Source: Mycobacterium sp. 852014-52450_SCH5900713 (lineage in GTDB: Bacteria > Actinomycetota > Actinomycetes > Mycobacteriales > Mycobacteriaceae). Taken from it: a DNA stretch of 64,000 nucleotides. Below the pieces are notes generated by a model that worked only from the letters and a program-made list of their open reading frames with translations, had not been told where the DNA came from and made no database searches. The DNA is taken from assembly GCF_001667075.1 (NCBI RefSeq), contig NZ_LZIL01000003.1, positions 62,001 through 126,000 on the forward strand. The letters are read 5' to 3'. Numbering within the stretch: the stretch's first letter is position 1; every line of letters starts with the position of its first letter. The translations under genes and the position numbers were made by a program. Of the stretch, positions 8,384 to 17,416 are shown piece by piece.

Positions 8384-9549
8384 GCACCACGCCGAATAGG
8401 CTTGACATGGCCTCGATCTTGGCCGACACGACCAACCGGGTCGTGGTGTGCTGCGGCGCCGGCGGGGTGGGCAAGACCACCACCGCCGCCGCGATGGCGT
8501 TGCGCGCGGCCGAATACGGACGCAACGTATGCGTTTTGACGATCGACCCGGCCAAGCGGCTGGCTCAAGCGCTGGGGGTCAACGACCTCGGCAACACCCC
8601 GCAGCGGGTGCCGCTGGCGTCCGAGGTTCCCGGCGAGTTGCACGCGATGATGCTCGACATGCGCCGCACGTTCGACGAGATGGTGGTCCAGTACTCCGGA
8701 AACGGCCGGGCGCAAGCGATTCTGGACAATCAGTTCTATCAGACGGTCGCCAGCTCGCTCGCCGGCACGCAGGAATACATGGCGATGGAGAAGCTGGGCC
8801 AGCTACTGGCCGAGGATCGTTGGGACCTGGTGGTGGTGGACACCCCGCCGTCGCGCAACGCGCTGGACTTCCTGGACGCGCCCAAGCGGTTGGGCAGCTT
8901 CATGGACAGCCGGCTGTGGCGGCTGCTGCTCGCGCCCGGCCGCGGCATCGGCCGATTGGTCACCGGGGCAATGGGTTTGGCGATGAAGGCGATGTCCACC
9001 GTGCTCGGCTCACAGATGCTGAGCGACGCGGCGGCTTTCGTGCAATCGCTGGACGCCACCTTCGGCGGTTTCCGGGAGAAGGCGGATCGGACGTACTCGC
9101 TGCTGAAGAGGCGCGGCACGCAGTTCGTGGTGGTGTCGGCGGCCGAACCCGACGCGCTGCGCGAGGCCTCCTTCTTCGTCGACCGGCTGTCCACCGAAGG
9201 CATGCCCCTGGCCGGGCTGGTCTTGAACCGCACCCACCCGACGTTGTGCTCGTTGCCCGCCGAGCGGGCGATCGACGGAATCGAAACGCTGGCGGCCGAG
9301 CCGGGTTCCGAGGCGGCCTCGCTGGCCGGGGCCGTGCTGAGGATTCACGCAGACCGCGCGCAGACCGCCAAGCGGGAGATCAGGTTGCTGTCGCGGTTCA
9401 CCGGTGCCAATCCGCACGTGCCGATGATCGGCGTTCCCTCGCTGCCGTTCGACGTCTCGGACCTGGAGGCATTGCGCGCGCTCGCCGATCAGATCACGTC
9501 GACGGGTGACGACGCGGCCCGCGCCACGGCCCAAGGGCCCCTGCGCTAG
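8380..9549 (+). CDS. bagB: Get3/ArsA-like ATPase, second subunit
   Basis: A 389-residue partner of the preceding gene (Rv3680 type). Walker A is [14 protein letters not shown] near residue 27, and the Walker B/switch I region reads [19 protein letters not shown] helical insertion rich in methionine and glycine (about residues 175-215, [11 protein letters not shown]) resembles the client-binding region of Get3-type ATPases. It is translationally coupled to bagA through a 4-base overlap. The last codons are part of a hairpin that probably terminates the operon. Confidence 0.85.
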   Translation: MSTTPNRLDMASILADTTNRVVVCCGAGGVGKTTTAAAMALRAAEYGRNVCVLTIDPAKRLAQALGVNDLGNTPQRVPLASEVPGELHAMMLDMRRTFDEMVVQYSGNGRAQAILDNQFYQTVASSLAGTQEYMAMEKLGQLLAEDRWDLVVVDTPPSRNALDFLDAPKRLGSFMDSRLWRLLLAPGRGIGRLVTGAMGLAMKAMSTVLGSQMLSDAAAFVQSLDATFGGFREKADRTYSLLKRRGTQFVVVSAAEPDALREASFFVDRLSTEGMPLAGLVLNRTHPTLCSLPAERAIDGIETLAAEPGSEAASLAGAVLRIHADRAQTAKREIRLLSRFTGANPHVPMIGVPSLPFDVSDLEALRALADQITSTGDDAARATAQGPLR

Positions 9550-9555
9550 GGGCCC
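9535..9555. terminator. hairpin between convergent bagB and whiB4
   Basis: GGGCCCCT, a 5-base loop and AGGGGCCC form a perfect 8-bp stem that includes the bagB stop codon. There is no T-tract, which is common for mycobacterial terminators. It could stop transcription from both sides. Confidence 0.6.
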
Positions 9556-9567
9556 GGCCGAACTCGG

Positions 9568-9918
9568 TCAGCCGACGTTGCGGGTTCTGCTCTTGTCGAA
9601 GAAGTCCGACCAGGACACCACTTCCGGGTGTTGCTTGAGCAGGGCCCTGCGCTGACGCTCGGTCATGCCGCCCCAGACGCCGAACTCGACTTTGTTGTCC
9701 AGCGCGTCCGCCCCGCACTCCTGCATGACCGGGCAGTGCCGGCAGATGACGGCGGCCTTGCGTTGGGCGGCCCCTCGAACGAAGAGTTCGTCCGGGTCCG
9801 TGGTCCGGCACAGTGCTTGGGAGACCCAGGCGATCCGTTCCTCGGCATCAACGCTGCGGAGTACCCCTTGTGCGGCCGCAATGTTTGTCCTACGCGCCGC
9901 AGGCCGTGTTCCTGACAC
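9568..9918 (-). CDS. whiB4: redox sensor WhiB4
   Basis: A 116-residue Wbl protein with the four cluster cysteines in the order C-x(n)-C-x2-C-x5-C (CRTTDP, then CRHCPVMQEC) and the turn GVWGGMTERQRR, followed by a basic tail. It matches WhiB4 (Rv3681c), an oxygen-sensitive [4Fe-4S] protein that condenses DNA and controls the oxidative-stress response. Start is GTG 9918 with GGGAAGGG about nine bases upstream. It is transcribed divergently from ponA2 and convergent with the ATPase operon. Confidence 0.92.
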   Translation of the reverse strand: MSGTRPAARRTNIAAAQGVLRSVDAEERIAWVSQALCRTTDPDELFVRGAAQRKAAVICRHCPVMQECGADALDNKVEFGVWGGMTERQRRALLKQHPEVVSWSDFFDKSRTRNVG

Positions 9919-10281
9919 GAACTGTTCCCTTCCCTACCGGCCGCTCTCACGACCGCCCTCCTGGGGTGCAGATCCACACCTGCGATCTACGCCACACTGT
10001 GTACATCGGTGTTACCTGAATCTCACCGTGTGTCTAAGTTAGGTGGTCAGCAGGCAATTGCGCAACAGTCCGATAACGCTTTTTTTGGGACGGGCGTGCC
10101 GTCTCGTCTCAGAAGGGCCGGCGATCGAAGTGATCTTGCACACGTGCGCGGGGGCGCAAACACTGACGCACGCGCAAATTTTATCGCACTCACGGCAGTA
10201 AAGCGCAGGTCAATGACGGGGGTAAAAAGGGGGTGAACTCGCAGCGTGGCGGCGTGACTGGGGGCCGCTACTGTAGTAGCC
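9919..10281. other. 363-bp intergenic region, whiB4/ponA2
   Basis: Divergent promoter region. It is less GC-rich than its surroundings between about 10010 and 10230 and contains a T7 run at about 10080. An inverted repeat CGGTG-N12-CACCG lies at 10007-10028 upstream of whiB4. I see no ORF with a ribosome site and no clear small RNA. Confidence 0.5.
10269..10274 (+). promoter_or_regulatory. -10 box of ponA2
   Basis: TACTGT ends seven bases before the ponA2 ATG; leaderless arrangement. Confidence 0.45.
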
Positions 10282-12711
10282 ATGTCAGACCGCCCCCCGG
10301 CCCTTCTCACGATTTTGAAGCTTGCCGGGTATTGCTTGCTGGCCGGCGTCGTCGCCACGGCGCTGATGTTTCCGTTCGCGGGCGGATTGGGACTGGTGTC
10401 CAACCGGGCCTCCGAAGTCGTCGCCAACGGCTCGGCCCAACTCCTCGAGGGCGAGGTGCCCGCGGTGTCGACGATGGTCGACGCGAAGGGCAACACCATC
10501 GCCTGGCTGTACTCCCAGCGCCGCTTCGAGGTGCCCAGCGACAAGATCGCCAACACGATGAAGCTGGCGATCGTGTCCATCGAGGACAAGCGGTTCGCCG
10601 ACCACAACGGGGTGGACTGGAAGGGGACGCTGACCGGGCTGGCGGGCTACGCGCGCGGCGACGTCGACACCCGTGGCGGTTCGACCATCGAGCAGCAGTA
10701 CATCAAGAACTACCAGTTGCTGGTGACGGCGAAGACCGACGCCGAGAAGCGCGCCGCCGTGGAAACCACCCCGGCCCGCAAGCTGCGCGAGATCCGGATG
10801 GCGCTCACGCTGGACAAGACCTTCACGAAGCCCGAGATCCTGACCCGCTACCTGAATCTGGTGTCGTTCGGCAACGGTTCGTTCGGCGTGCAGGACGCGG
10901 CCCAGACCTACTTCGGCATCAACGCCTCGGACTTGAACTGGCAACAGGCGGCGCTGCTGGCGGGCATGGTGCAGTCGACCAGCGCGCTGAACCCTTATAC
11001 CAACCCCGAGGGTGCGCTGGCGCGGCGAAACCTGGTGCTGGACACCATGATCGAGAACATCCCCCAGGAAGCCGACGCCCTGCGCGCCGCCAAGGCCACC
11101 CCCCTGGGTGTGCTGCCGCAGCCCAACGAGTTGCCGCGGGGCTGCATCGCGGCCGGCGATCGCGCATTCTTCTGCGACTACGTCCAGGAGTACCTGTCCC
11201 GCGCCGGCATCAGCAAAGAACAGGTGGCCCGCGGCGGCTACCTGATCCGCACCACGCTGGACCCGGACGTGCAGATCCCGGTGAAGGCGGCCATCGACCA
11301 GTTCGCCAGCCCGACCCTGCCCGGCATCTCCAGCGTGATGAGCGTGATTCAGCCCGGCAAGACGTCGCACAAGGTGATGGCGATGGCCAGCAACCGCACC
11401 TACGGCCTGAACCTCGACGCCGGTGAAACCATGCGGCCGCAGCCGTTCTCGCTGGTCGGCGACGGCGCGGGGTCCGTTTTCAAGATCTTCACGACGGCCG
11501 CCGCCCTGGACATGGGCATGGGCACCAACGCCACGCTCGAGGTACCGAGCCGATTCCAGGCCAAGGGCATGGGGAGCGGCGGGGCCAAGGGCTGCCCCAA
11601 GGACACCTGGTGCGTGGTCAACGCCGGCAACTACCGCGGCTCGATGAACGTCACCGAGGCGCTGGCCACCTCGCCGAACACCGCGTTCGCCAAGCTGATT
11701 CAGCAGGTCGGGGTCACCCGCACGGTGGACATGGCGATCAAGCTGGGCCTGCGCTCCTACGCCGATCCCGGCACCGCCCGCGACTACAACCCCGACAGCA
11801 ACGAGAGCCTGGCCGACTTCGTCAAACGGCAGAACATCGGCTCGTTCACCCTGGGCCCCATCGAGGTGAACGCGCTGGAGCTGTCCAACGTCGCCGCCAC
11901 GCTCGCCTCCGGCGGCACGTGGTGCCCGCCGAACCCCATCGACAAGCTGATCGACCGGCACGGCAACGAGGTCGCTGTGACCACCGAGACCTGCGACCAG
12001 GTGGTGCCCGAAGGCCTGGCGAACACCATGGCCAACGCGATGAGCAAGGACGCGGTGGGCGGCGGCACGGCCTCCGGCTCCGCCGGTGCGGCGGGCTGGA
12101 CGCTGCCGGTGTCCGGTAAGACGGGCACCACCGAGGCGCACCGTTCCTCCGGCTTCGTGGGATTCACCAACCACTATGCGGCGGCCAACTACATCTACGA
12201 CGACTCCACGACGCCGACGGACCTGTGTTCGTCGCCGCTGCGCCATTGCGGCGAGGGCGACCTGTACGGCGGCAACGAGCCGGCCCGCACCTGGTTCACG
12301 GCGATGAAGCCGATCGCCACCAATTTCGGGCCGGTGCAGTTGCCGCCCACCGATCCCCGGTACGTCGACGGGTCGCCCGGGTCGCGGGTGCCGAGCGTCG
12401 CCGGCCTGGACATCGACGCGGCCCGCTCGCGCCTCAAGGAGGCGGGCTTCCAGGTCGCCGACCAGAACAACTTCGTCAACAGCACCGCGAAGCAGGGCGA
12501 GGTGGTCGGAACCACGCCGAGCGGCGCAACGATCCCGGGGTCGATCATCACCATCCAGGTCAGCAACGGCATCCCGCCGGCTCCTCCGCCGCCGCCCGAG
12601 GGCGGGCCGCCGCCGGTCGGGTCACAGGTGGTGGAGATCCCGGGTCTGCCCCCGATCACCATTCCGCTGTTGGCGCCGCCGCCGCCCGCGCCGGGGCAGC
12701 CGCCTCCGTAG
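10282..12711 (+). CDS. ponA2: class A penicillin-binding protein PonA2
   Basis: An 809-residue bifunctional peptidoglycan synthase (Rv3682 type). Signal anchor at about residues 10-35. The glycosyltransferase domain has the catalytic glutamate in SIEDKRFADHNGVD and the second motif GGSTIEQQYIKNY. The transpeptidase has the SxxK serine in GSVFKIF, SPN as SxN, and SGKTGTTEA as KTG. A single PASTA domain (from VPSVAGLDID to ITIQVSNG) and a proline-rich tail close the protein, as in PonA2. It acts at the outer face of the membrane in wall synthesis, notably under stress and in dormancy. Confidence 0.93.
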   Translation: MSDRPPALLTILKLAGYCLLAGVVATALMFPFAGGLGLVSNRASEVVANGSAQLLEGEVPAVSTMVDAKGNTIAWLYSQRRFEVPSDKIANTMKLAIVSIEDKRFADHNGVDWKGTLTGLAGYARGDVDTRGGSTIEQQYIKNYQLLVTAKTDAEKRAAVETTPARKLREIRMALTLDKTFTKPEILTRYLNLVSFGNGSFGVQDAAQTYFGINASDLNWQQAALLAGMVQSTSALNPYTNPEGALARRNLVLDTMIENIPQEADALRAAKATPLGVLPQPNELPRGCIAAGDRAFFCDYVQEYLSRAGISKEQVARGGYLIRTTLDPDVQIPVKAAIDQFASPTLPGISSVMSVIQPGKTSHKVMAMASNRTYGLNLDAGETMRPQPFSLVGDGAGSVFKIFTTAAALDMGMGTNATLEVPSRFQAKGMGSGGAKGCPKDTWCVVNAGNYRGSMNVTEALATSPNTAFAKLIQQVGVTRTVDMAIKLGLRSYADPGTARDYNPDSNESLADFVKRQNIGSFTLGPIEVNALELSNVAATLASGGTWCPPNPIDKLIDRHGNEVAVTTETCDQVVPEGLANTMANAMSKDAVGGGTASGSAGAAGWTLPVSGKTGTTEAHRSSGFVGFTNHYAAANYIYDDSTTPTDLCSSPLRHCGEGDLYGGNEPARTWFTAMKPIATNFGPVQLPPTDPRYVDGSPGSRVPSVAGLDIDAARSRLKEAGFQVADQNNFVNSTAKQGEVVGTTPSGATIPGSIITIQVSNGIPPAPPPPPEGGPPPVGSQVVEIPGLPPITIPLLAPPPPAPGQPPP

Positions 12712-12767
12712 GCCGCCATCTTTGGTGCTGTGGCGCAAGGTATGCGTTGCCAAAGCGCAACCGGCAG

Positions 12768-12773
12768 TAGGCT
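12768..12773 (+). promoter_or_regulatory. -10 box of the metallophosphoesterase gene
   Basis: TAGGCT followed by six bases and the ATG at 12780; leaderless type. Confidence 0.5.
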
Positions 12774-12779
12774 GCCAGC

Positions 12780-13739
12780 ATGGCTGATGTTTTGCCCACG
12801 CTGATTCGCACCGGTGCCGCCGCACTCGGTTCGGCCGTCGCCGGCATCGGTTACGCCGCCGTCGTCGAGCGCAACGCCTTCGTCCTGCGCGAGATAACCA
12901 TGCCCGTCTTGGCGCCCGGTTCGACGCCGCTCCGGGTGCTGCATATCAGCGATCTCCACATGCTCCCCAATCAGCGCCGCAAACAGGCATGGCTGCGCGA
13001 GCTGAGCAACTGGGAGCCGGACCTGGTGGTCAACACCGGCGACAACCTGGCCCACCCCAAGGCGGTGCCCGCGGTGGTGCAGGCCCTCGGGGATCTGCTG
13101 TCGCGGCCGGGTGTCTTCGTTTTCGGCAGCAACGACTACTTCGGTCCGCGCCTGAAGAACCCGCTGAACTATCTGACCAACCCGTCGCACCGGGTTCGCG
13201 GTGAGCCGCTGCCCTGGCAGGACCTGCGCGCGGCCTTCACCGAGCGCGGCTGGCTCGACCTCACCCACACGCGGCGCGAGTTCGAGGTGGCCGGCCTGCA
13301 CGTCGCGGCCGCCGGCGTCGACGACCCGCACATCGACCGGGACCGCTACGAGACGATCGCGGGCCCGGCCAGCCCGGCCGCGAACCTGCGACTCGGGCTG
13401 ACCCATTCCCCGGAGCCGCGGGTGCTGGACCGCTTCGCCGCCGACGGCTACCAACTGGTGATGGCCGGCCACACCCACGGCGGCCAGGTCTGCCTGCCGC
13501 TCTACGGCGCCCTGGTGACCAACTGTGGCCTGGACCGGACCCGGGCGAAGGGCCCGTCCCGGTGGGGCGCGAACATGCAGCTGCACGTCTCCGCCGGCAT
13601 CGGCACCTCACCGTTCGCGCCGGTGCGCTTCTGCTGCCGGCCCGAGGCCACCCTGCTGACGTTGATCGCCACCCCGATGGGCGGCCGCGATTCGGCCAGC
13701 GACCTAAGCCGTTCGCAGCCAACAGTTTCGGTGCGTTGA
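12780..13739 (+). CDS. membrane-associated metallophosphoesterase
   Basis: A 319-residue calcineurin-type phosphoesterase, orthologue of Rv3683. Metal ligands are in ISDLHML (DxH), NTGDN (GDxN), GSNDYFG (GND in place of GNH) and AGHTHGGQ. The first 30 residues are hydrophobic and could anchor it. The form resembles the YkuE/UDP-diacylglucosamine hydrolase-like group, but the substrate is not known. The next gene's TTG overlaps the stop as TTGA, so translation of the two is linked. Confidence 0.82.
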   Translation: MADVLPTLIRTGAAALGSAVAGIGYAAVVERNAFVLREITMPVLAPGSTPLRVLHISDLHMLPNQRRKQAWLRELSNWEPDLVVNTGDNLAHPKAVPAVVQALGDLLSRPGVFVFGSNDYFGPRLKNPLNYLTNPSHRVRGEPLPWQDLRAAFTERGWLDLTHTRREFEVAGLHVAAAGVDDPHIDRDRYETIAGPASPAANLRLGLTHSPEPRVLDRFAADGYQLVMAGHTHGGQVCLPLYGALVTNCGLDRTRAKGPSRWGANMQLHVSAGIGTSPFAPVRFCCRPEATLLTLIATPMGGRDSASDLSRSQPTVSVR

Positions 13740-14851
13740 CCGAGCGGACCCGGATCGCGGTCCGCAGCCGCTCGCGGTGCTGGACGGACAGCGCGGTCCG
13801 GCTGATCCACGCCGACGCGCGCCGCAGCGCCGACACGCACCTGTTGCGCTACCCGCTGCCGTCGGCGTGGGGCTCGGATGGCCCCGGCGCTCAGGTGGCG
13901 CTGTACCTCAAAGACGAGACCACGCACATCACCGGCAGCCTCAAGCACCGGCTGGCCCGCTCCTTGTTCCTGTACGCGCTCTGCAACGGGTGGATCGACG
14001 AGGGCACCACGGTGGTCGAGGCCTCGTCGGGTTCGACGGCGGTGTCGGAGGCGTATTTCGCGGCCCTGCTGCGCCTGCCCTTCGTCGCCGTGATGCCGGC
14101 GTCCACCAGCTCGGCCAAGGTGGCGCTAATCGAAGCCCAGGGCGGCCGTTGCCATTTCGTGCAGAACTCTTCGGAGGTGTACGCCGAGGCCGAGCGCGTC
14201 GCCCGCGACACCGGTGGGCATTACCTGGACCAGTTCACCAACGCCGAACGCGCCACCGACTGGCGGGGCAACAACAACATCGCCGAGTCGATCTTCGAGC
14301 AGATGGGCGAAGAGACGCATCCCATCCCGGAATGGATCGTGGTGGGCGCGGGCACCGGCGGCACCAGCGCGACGATCGGCCGCTACATCCGCTACCGCGG
14401 GCACACGACCCGGCTGTGCGTCGTCGACCCGGAAAACTCCGCGTTCTTTCCGGCCTACGCCGACGACCGCTACGACGTCACGATGCCCGTGTCGTCTCGG
14501 ATCGAGGGCATCGGCCGGCCGCGGGTCGAGCCGTCGTTCCTGCCCGGTGTGGTCGACCGCATGGTGTCGGTGCCCGACGCGGCGTCCATCGCCGCCGCCC
14601 GGCACGTGAGCGCCGTTCTCGGGCGCCGCGTGGGGCCGTCGACGGGTACCAACCTCTGGGGCGCCTTCGGCTTGCTCGCCGAGCTGGTCGCCCAGCGGCG
14701 CAGCGGTTCGGTGGTCACGCTGCTCGCCGACAGCGGCGACCGATACCACGACACCTACTTCAGCGACGAGTGGGTCAGCGCGCAGGGACTCGATCCGAGC
14801 GGTCCCGCCGAGGCCCTGGCGCAGTTCGAGCGCTCCTGCCTCTGGCAATGA
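13736..14851 (+). CDS. cds1: PLP-dependent cysteine desulfhydrase
   Basis: A 371-residue fold-type II PLP enzyme, orthologue of Rv3684, reported as Cds1, which converts cysteine to pyruvate, ammonia and H2S. The PLP lysine is in [10 protein letters not shown]. The phosphate loop is [12 protein letters not shown], and [10 protein letters not shown] is the substrate asparagine-loop equivalent. The start I favour is TTG 13736, which overlaps the previous stop; the first residues TERTR then match the homologue as I remember it. Upstream in-frame codons would lie inside the phosphoesterase gene. Confidence 0.8.
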   Translation: MTERTRIAVRSRSRCWTDSAVRLIHADARRSADTHLLRYPLPSAWGSDGPGAQVALYLKDETTHITGSLKHRLARSLFLYALCNGWIDEGTTVVEASSGSTAVSEAYFAALLRLPFVAVMPASTSSAKVALIEAQGGRCHFVQNSSEVYAEAERVARDTGGHYLDQFTNAERATDWRGNNNIAESIFEQMGEETHPIPEWIVVGAGTGGTSATIGRYIRYRGHTTRLCVVDPENSAFFPAYADDRYDVTMPVSSRIEGIGRPRVEPSFLPGVVDRMVSVPDAASIAAARHVSAVLGRRVGPSTGTNLWGAFGLLAELVAQRRSGSVVTLLADSGDRYHDTYFSDEWVSAQGLDPSGPAEALAQFERSCLWQ

Positions 14852-14912
14852 GCCGCCACGCCGCGGTTTGGCCAGCCGATGGGCCGGTGCGATAGGCTGT
14901 CGAAGCTTCAAG

Positions 14913-14986
<74 letters not shown>

Positions 14987-15068
14987 CCCAGTTGTATTAG
15001 CTGGCGTGACAGCCGAACGCCGAGTTTGACACTGCGGCGTCGCGGCTTTGCCGTTAAGCTCTGCCCGC

Positions 15069-15644
15069 ATGGCGCTGGTAAGCCCGCCGCCCGAGCAGGG
15101 CGAGCCACGCGGGGTCGGCCCCAAGGTCACCGGATTTGCTGATTCGCCGGCGCCGGTCCGTAGTCCCGGTCACCCCACCCTGGCGGAGATCGCCCGGCGA
15201 CAGCAGGAGATCCAGGCGTGGGAAGCGCTGAACGTCGGCGGCTACCGATTCGCTAAACCCGGCACCGTCATCGGCGCGCTGATCTCCGCGGTGCTGGTTG
15301 TTCTCGTGGTGACGCCCCTCCCGCCGAACTGGCCGTGGGACATCCCGACGATGATCCTGGCCGTCTTCACGGCGGTGGCGACCGTGACCTGCGGCCTGTT
15401 GTGGTTCGACAATCCGCACCCCACTCCCCGCCCCGAGTCGTTGGCGATCGTGCCGTTCTCGCGGGCGGAAAACCTGCGGCTGATGCAAGACCAGCCGGTC
15501 GAGCCCTACCGCGCCGTCTGTCCCTGCCCCGGCTGTGGCGACTTATCCACGCACCTGATCCGCGAGCCCGTCAAGGACGAACCCGACTGGGCGATGGTCA
15601 CCCGGCGTTGCGCCGTGTGTCAACGCGAGTGGGCACAGGCCTGA
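15069..15644 (+). CDS. two-helix membrane protein with zinc ribbon
   Basis: A 191-residue protein I do not recognise. The first about 65 residues are soluble and proline rich. Two transmembrane segments follow (about 76-96 and 101-124). The C-terminus has a paired-cysteine zinc-binding pattern (CPCPGCGDLS, then RRCAVCQREW). ATG 15069 is preceded by TAAGCT eight bases upstream. It sits directly after tRNA-Pro, where M. tuberculosis has cyp137 instead. A position beside a tRNA and the phage-like small-protein style make an old integration possible, but no integrase or att repeat is visible. Confidence 0.7.
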   Translation: MALVSPPPEQGEPRGVGPKVTGFADSPAPVRSPGHPTLAEIARRQQEIQAWEALNVGGYRFAKPGTVIGALISAVLVVLVVTPLPPNWPWDIPTMILAVFTAVATVTCGLLWFDNPHPTPRPESLAIVPFSRAENLRLMQDQPVEPYRAVCPCPGCGDLSTHLIREPVKDEPDWAMVTRRCAVCQREWAQA

Positions 15645-15685
15645 ATCGGTTTTGCGCCAACGATTCCGCCCCCGCCATTGCGGCG

Positions 15686-15988
15686 CTAGGCGCAGTCGGC
15701 GCAGATAGAGATGCCCCCGCTCGAGCTGTGCAACCGGCTGCGGTGCTGGACCAGAAAACAGCTCGAGCACATGAACTCGTCGGACCGCTGGGGAATCACC
15801 GTCACCGACAGTTCCTCGCCGGACAGGTCGGCGCCGGGAAGCTCGAAGAAGTGCACATCGTTGGGATCCTCGTCGACCACCGTGGTGGCGGACCCCTGCA
15901 GCGTCGGGGCTAGCTCGCGTATCGGGGATTTGTCCTGGGTTTCGGAGTCGGAGACCCGGCGTGCGTCATAGTCGCTTGCGGTCGCCAT
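15686..15988 (-). CDS. DUF4193 zinc-ribbon protein
   Basis: A 100-residue protein of the DUF4193 family and the same length as M. tuberculosis Rv2699c, so probably a second copy of that gene. The conserved core ELPGADLSGEELSV is present, and the C-terminus has a CxxC...CxxC zinc ribbon (CSSCFLVQHRSR, then CADC). The ATG has AGGAAGG upstream. A SigF-like promoter variant (GTGT-N16-GGGTA) lies at 16056-16080. Function unknown. Confidence 0.8.
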   Translation of the reverse strand: MATASDYDARRVSDSETQDKSPIRELAPTLQGSATTVVDEDPNDVHFFELPGADLSGEELSVTVIPQRSDEFMCSSCFLVQHRSRLHSSSGGISICADCA

Positions 15989-16055
15989 GGCAGTTCCTTC
16001 CTGCTGATGAGCCCGGGTTGACGCACTTTGCTGTACTCACCCGTGGCGCAGGCAG

Positions 16056-16080
16056 TACCCCATTCAGGCGCGAGTTACAC
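16056..16080 (-). promoter_or_regulatory. SigF-like promoter of the DUF4193 gene
   Basis: On the minus strand GTGT, 16 bases, GGGTA; one mismatch from the SigF -35 core GTTT. About 67 bases to the ATG at 15988. Confidence 0.4.
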
Positions 16081-16354
16081 CGACCGGCCCGAAAAAGTCA
16101 CGCCGCCGGCCAGTGAGCCGCCTCAGCCGCCTGGCGATCGCGGCGTAATGCGCGAGGGCCAGGCCCAGCCACGGCGCGACGACCGACACGGTCAGCGCGA
16201 CGATCGCGACCCCTTCGTGCCCAAACAGGAGCTCGAACAGCCCGACTGCCAGACTGAGGGCCCAGACCACCACGGCCGCGAGGCCGAGCAGGGGGAAATC
16301 ACGCTCGTACTCGACCGAGTAGTTTGCTGCTCGTAACGAAACGGGCGCGACCAT
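16064..16354 (-). CDS. small membrane protein with SigF-type promoter
   Basis: A 96-residue protein with two or three hydrophobic helices (about residues 22-44 and 48-70) and a basic C-terminus (RRLRRLTGRRRDF). I do not recognise the family. Support for it being real comes from the exact GTTT-N16-GGGTA promoter ending ten bases before its ATG. The 3' end overlaps the promoter of the DUF4193 gene. Confidence 0.65.
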   Translation of the reverse strand: MVAPVSLRAANYSVEYERDFPLLGLAAVVVWALSLAVGLFELLFGHEGVAIVALTVSVVAPWLGLALAHYAAIARRLRRLTGRRRDFFGPVGVTRA

Positions 16355-16364
16355 GATCGGCTTT

Positions 16365-16389
16365 TACCCGGTCATCGCCGCGATTAAAC
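16365..16389 (-). promoter_or_regulatory. SigF-type promoter
   Basis: Exact GTTT-N16-GGGTA on the minus strand, ten bases before the ATG of the small membrane gene. Confidence 0.7.
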
Positions 16390-16438
16390 GTCTCGGCGGG
16401 CGAATTCGCGCTGGTCGGTGTTGGTTAGCTCACAGCGG

Positions 16439-16567
16439 TCAACTAGTCGGCGGCGGGGCGGGCTCATCGGAATTCGCGGCGTGCCAAGCAAGTTCGGCGT
16501 CGCGCACCCGTCGGTGCATGCGCAGCAGCCACTCTCGTGAGAAAGTCTGTGTATCAGGGTGATTCAT
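16439..16567 (-). CDS. possible 42-residue gene
   Basis: A short open frame beginning MNHPDTQTFSREWLL, then a basic and acidic helix and a Pro-rich end. No ribosome site is visible, and the frame stays open upstream without a good start. It is listed because an exact GTTT-N15-GGGTA promoter at 16651-16674 points into it with a leader of about 75 bases. It could instead be the leader of an untranslated RNA. Confidence 0.4.
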   Translation of the reverse strand: MNHPDTQTFSREWLLRMHRRVRDAELAWHAANSDEPAPPPTS

Positions 16568-16650
16568 GCGACATGCGGTTCGCCGATCGGGCCGCCGCCC
16601 GACCCGGCGGCTAGGGAGCCGCAGCCGATTCGCGGACAACGCTTCGCGGT

Positions 16651-16674
16651 TACCCCCCGTCCCCGAACCCAAAC
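16651..16674 (-). promoter_or_regulatory. SigF-type promoter
   Basis: Exact GTTT-N15-GGGTA on the minus strand, reading towards the 42-residue frame. It partly faces the plus-strand promoter at 16689-16713. Confidence 0.6.
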
Positions 16675-16688
16675 GACGCGGCATGCCG

Positions 16689-16713
16689 GTGTCAGCCGGC
16701 CCCGGCCTGGGTA
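16689..16713 (+). promoter_or_regulatory. SigF-like promoter of the HAD gene
   Basis: GTGT-N16-GGGTA (one mismatch in the -35), ending ten bases before the ATG at 16724, the same spacing as the exact SigF-type site at 16365. Confidence 0.5.
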
Positions 16714-16723
16714 TGCCGCGCAG

Positions 16724-17416
16724 ATGAAACCCGCCGTTCTGTTCGACGTCGACGGAAGCCTGGTCGACTCCAACTATCTTCACGTCCACGCGTGGCTACG
16801 CGCCTTCGACGCCGAGGGCCTGCCCGTCAGCGCCTGGCAGATCCACCGGTGCATCGGCATGGACGGCTCCACGCTGGTGCGAACGCTCTCCAACGACGCC
16901 CCGGACGAGGTCCAGGAGCGGCTGAGCGACGGGCACAGCCGCTACTACCGGGAGAGCACCCCGCTGCTCGCGCCGCTACCGGGTGCCCGCGCGCTGCTGC
17001 GCCGCGTCGCGGAGCTGGGGCTGCAGGTCGTGCTGGCCACCTCGGCACCCGACGACGAGCTGGAGATCCTGCGCAAGGTCCTCGACTGCGACGACGTCAT
17101 CTCCGAAACGACGTCCTCGCGTGACGTCGACACCGCCAAGCCCGAACCCGGCATCGTGCAGGTCGCGCTGGACCGGGCCGGGGTGGATGCCGACCATGCC
17201 GTGTTCGTCGGGGACGCGGTGTGGGACGCCCATGCCGCGGCGGGCGCCGGATTGTCCTGCATCGGGCTGCTCAGCGGTGGCATCGCGCGCGAGGAGCTGC
17301 AGGCGGCGGGCTCGGCACCGATCTTCGCCGATCCACAAGACCTGCTCGAGCATCTGGACTCGACCCGCATCGCCGAACTCGCGCTACATGCCGCGGGTGC
17401 GGAGCAGAATCGGTAG
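16724..17416 (+). CDS. HAD-superfamily phosphatase
   Basis: A 230-residue haloacid-dehalogenase-type hydrolase of the beta-phosphoglucomutase/phosphoglycolate phosphatase branch. Motif I is LFDVDGSLVDSNY, motif II is LATSAP, motif III lysine is in AKPEPG and motif IV is VGDAVWD. A helical cap lies between residues about 15 and 85. Substrate not predictable. I chose ATG 16724 over earlier in-frame codons because motif I must lie near the N-terminus and a GGGTA box ends ten bases before it. The 3' end overlaps the convergent DUF6328-like gene by 33 bp. Confidence 0.85.
   Translation: MKPAVLFDVDGSLVDSNYLHVHAWLRAFDAEGLPVSAWQIHRCIGMDGSTLVRTLSNDAPDEVQERLSDGHSRYYRESTPLLAPLPGARALLRRVAELGLQVVLATSAPDDELEILRKVLDCDDVISETTSSRDVDTAKPEPGIVQVALDRAGVDADHAVFVGDAVWDAHAAAGAGLSCIGLLSGGIAREELQAAGSAPIFADPQDLLEHLDSTRIAELALHAAGAEQNR

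Noticed and set aside
10031..10046. IdeR iron box upstream of whiB4
   Set aside because: CTAAGTTAGGTGG matches only part of the 19-base palindrome and lacks the second half.
10058..10090. Rho-independent terminator with T7 run
   Set aside because: TTGCGCAA has no loop and lies 15 bases from the T-run; no gene ends here.
10285..12246. 653-residue minus-strand frame opposite ponA2
   Set aside because: Shadow frame; no start with a ribosome site, and ponA2 accounts for the sequence.
16028..16336. 102-residue plus-strand frame
   Set aside because: Antisense to the membrane gene at 16064-16354, which has hydrophobic helices and an exact promoter.
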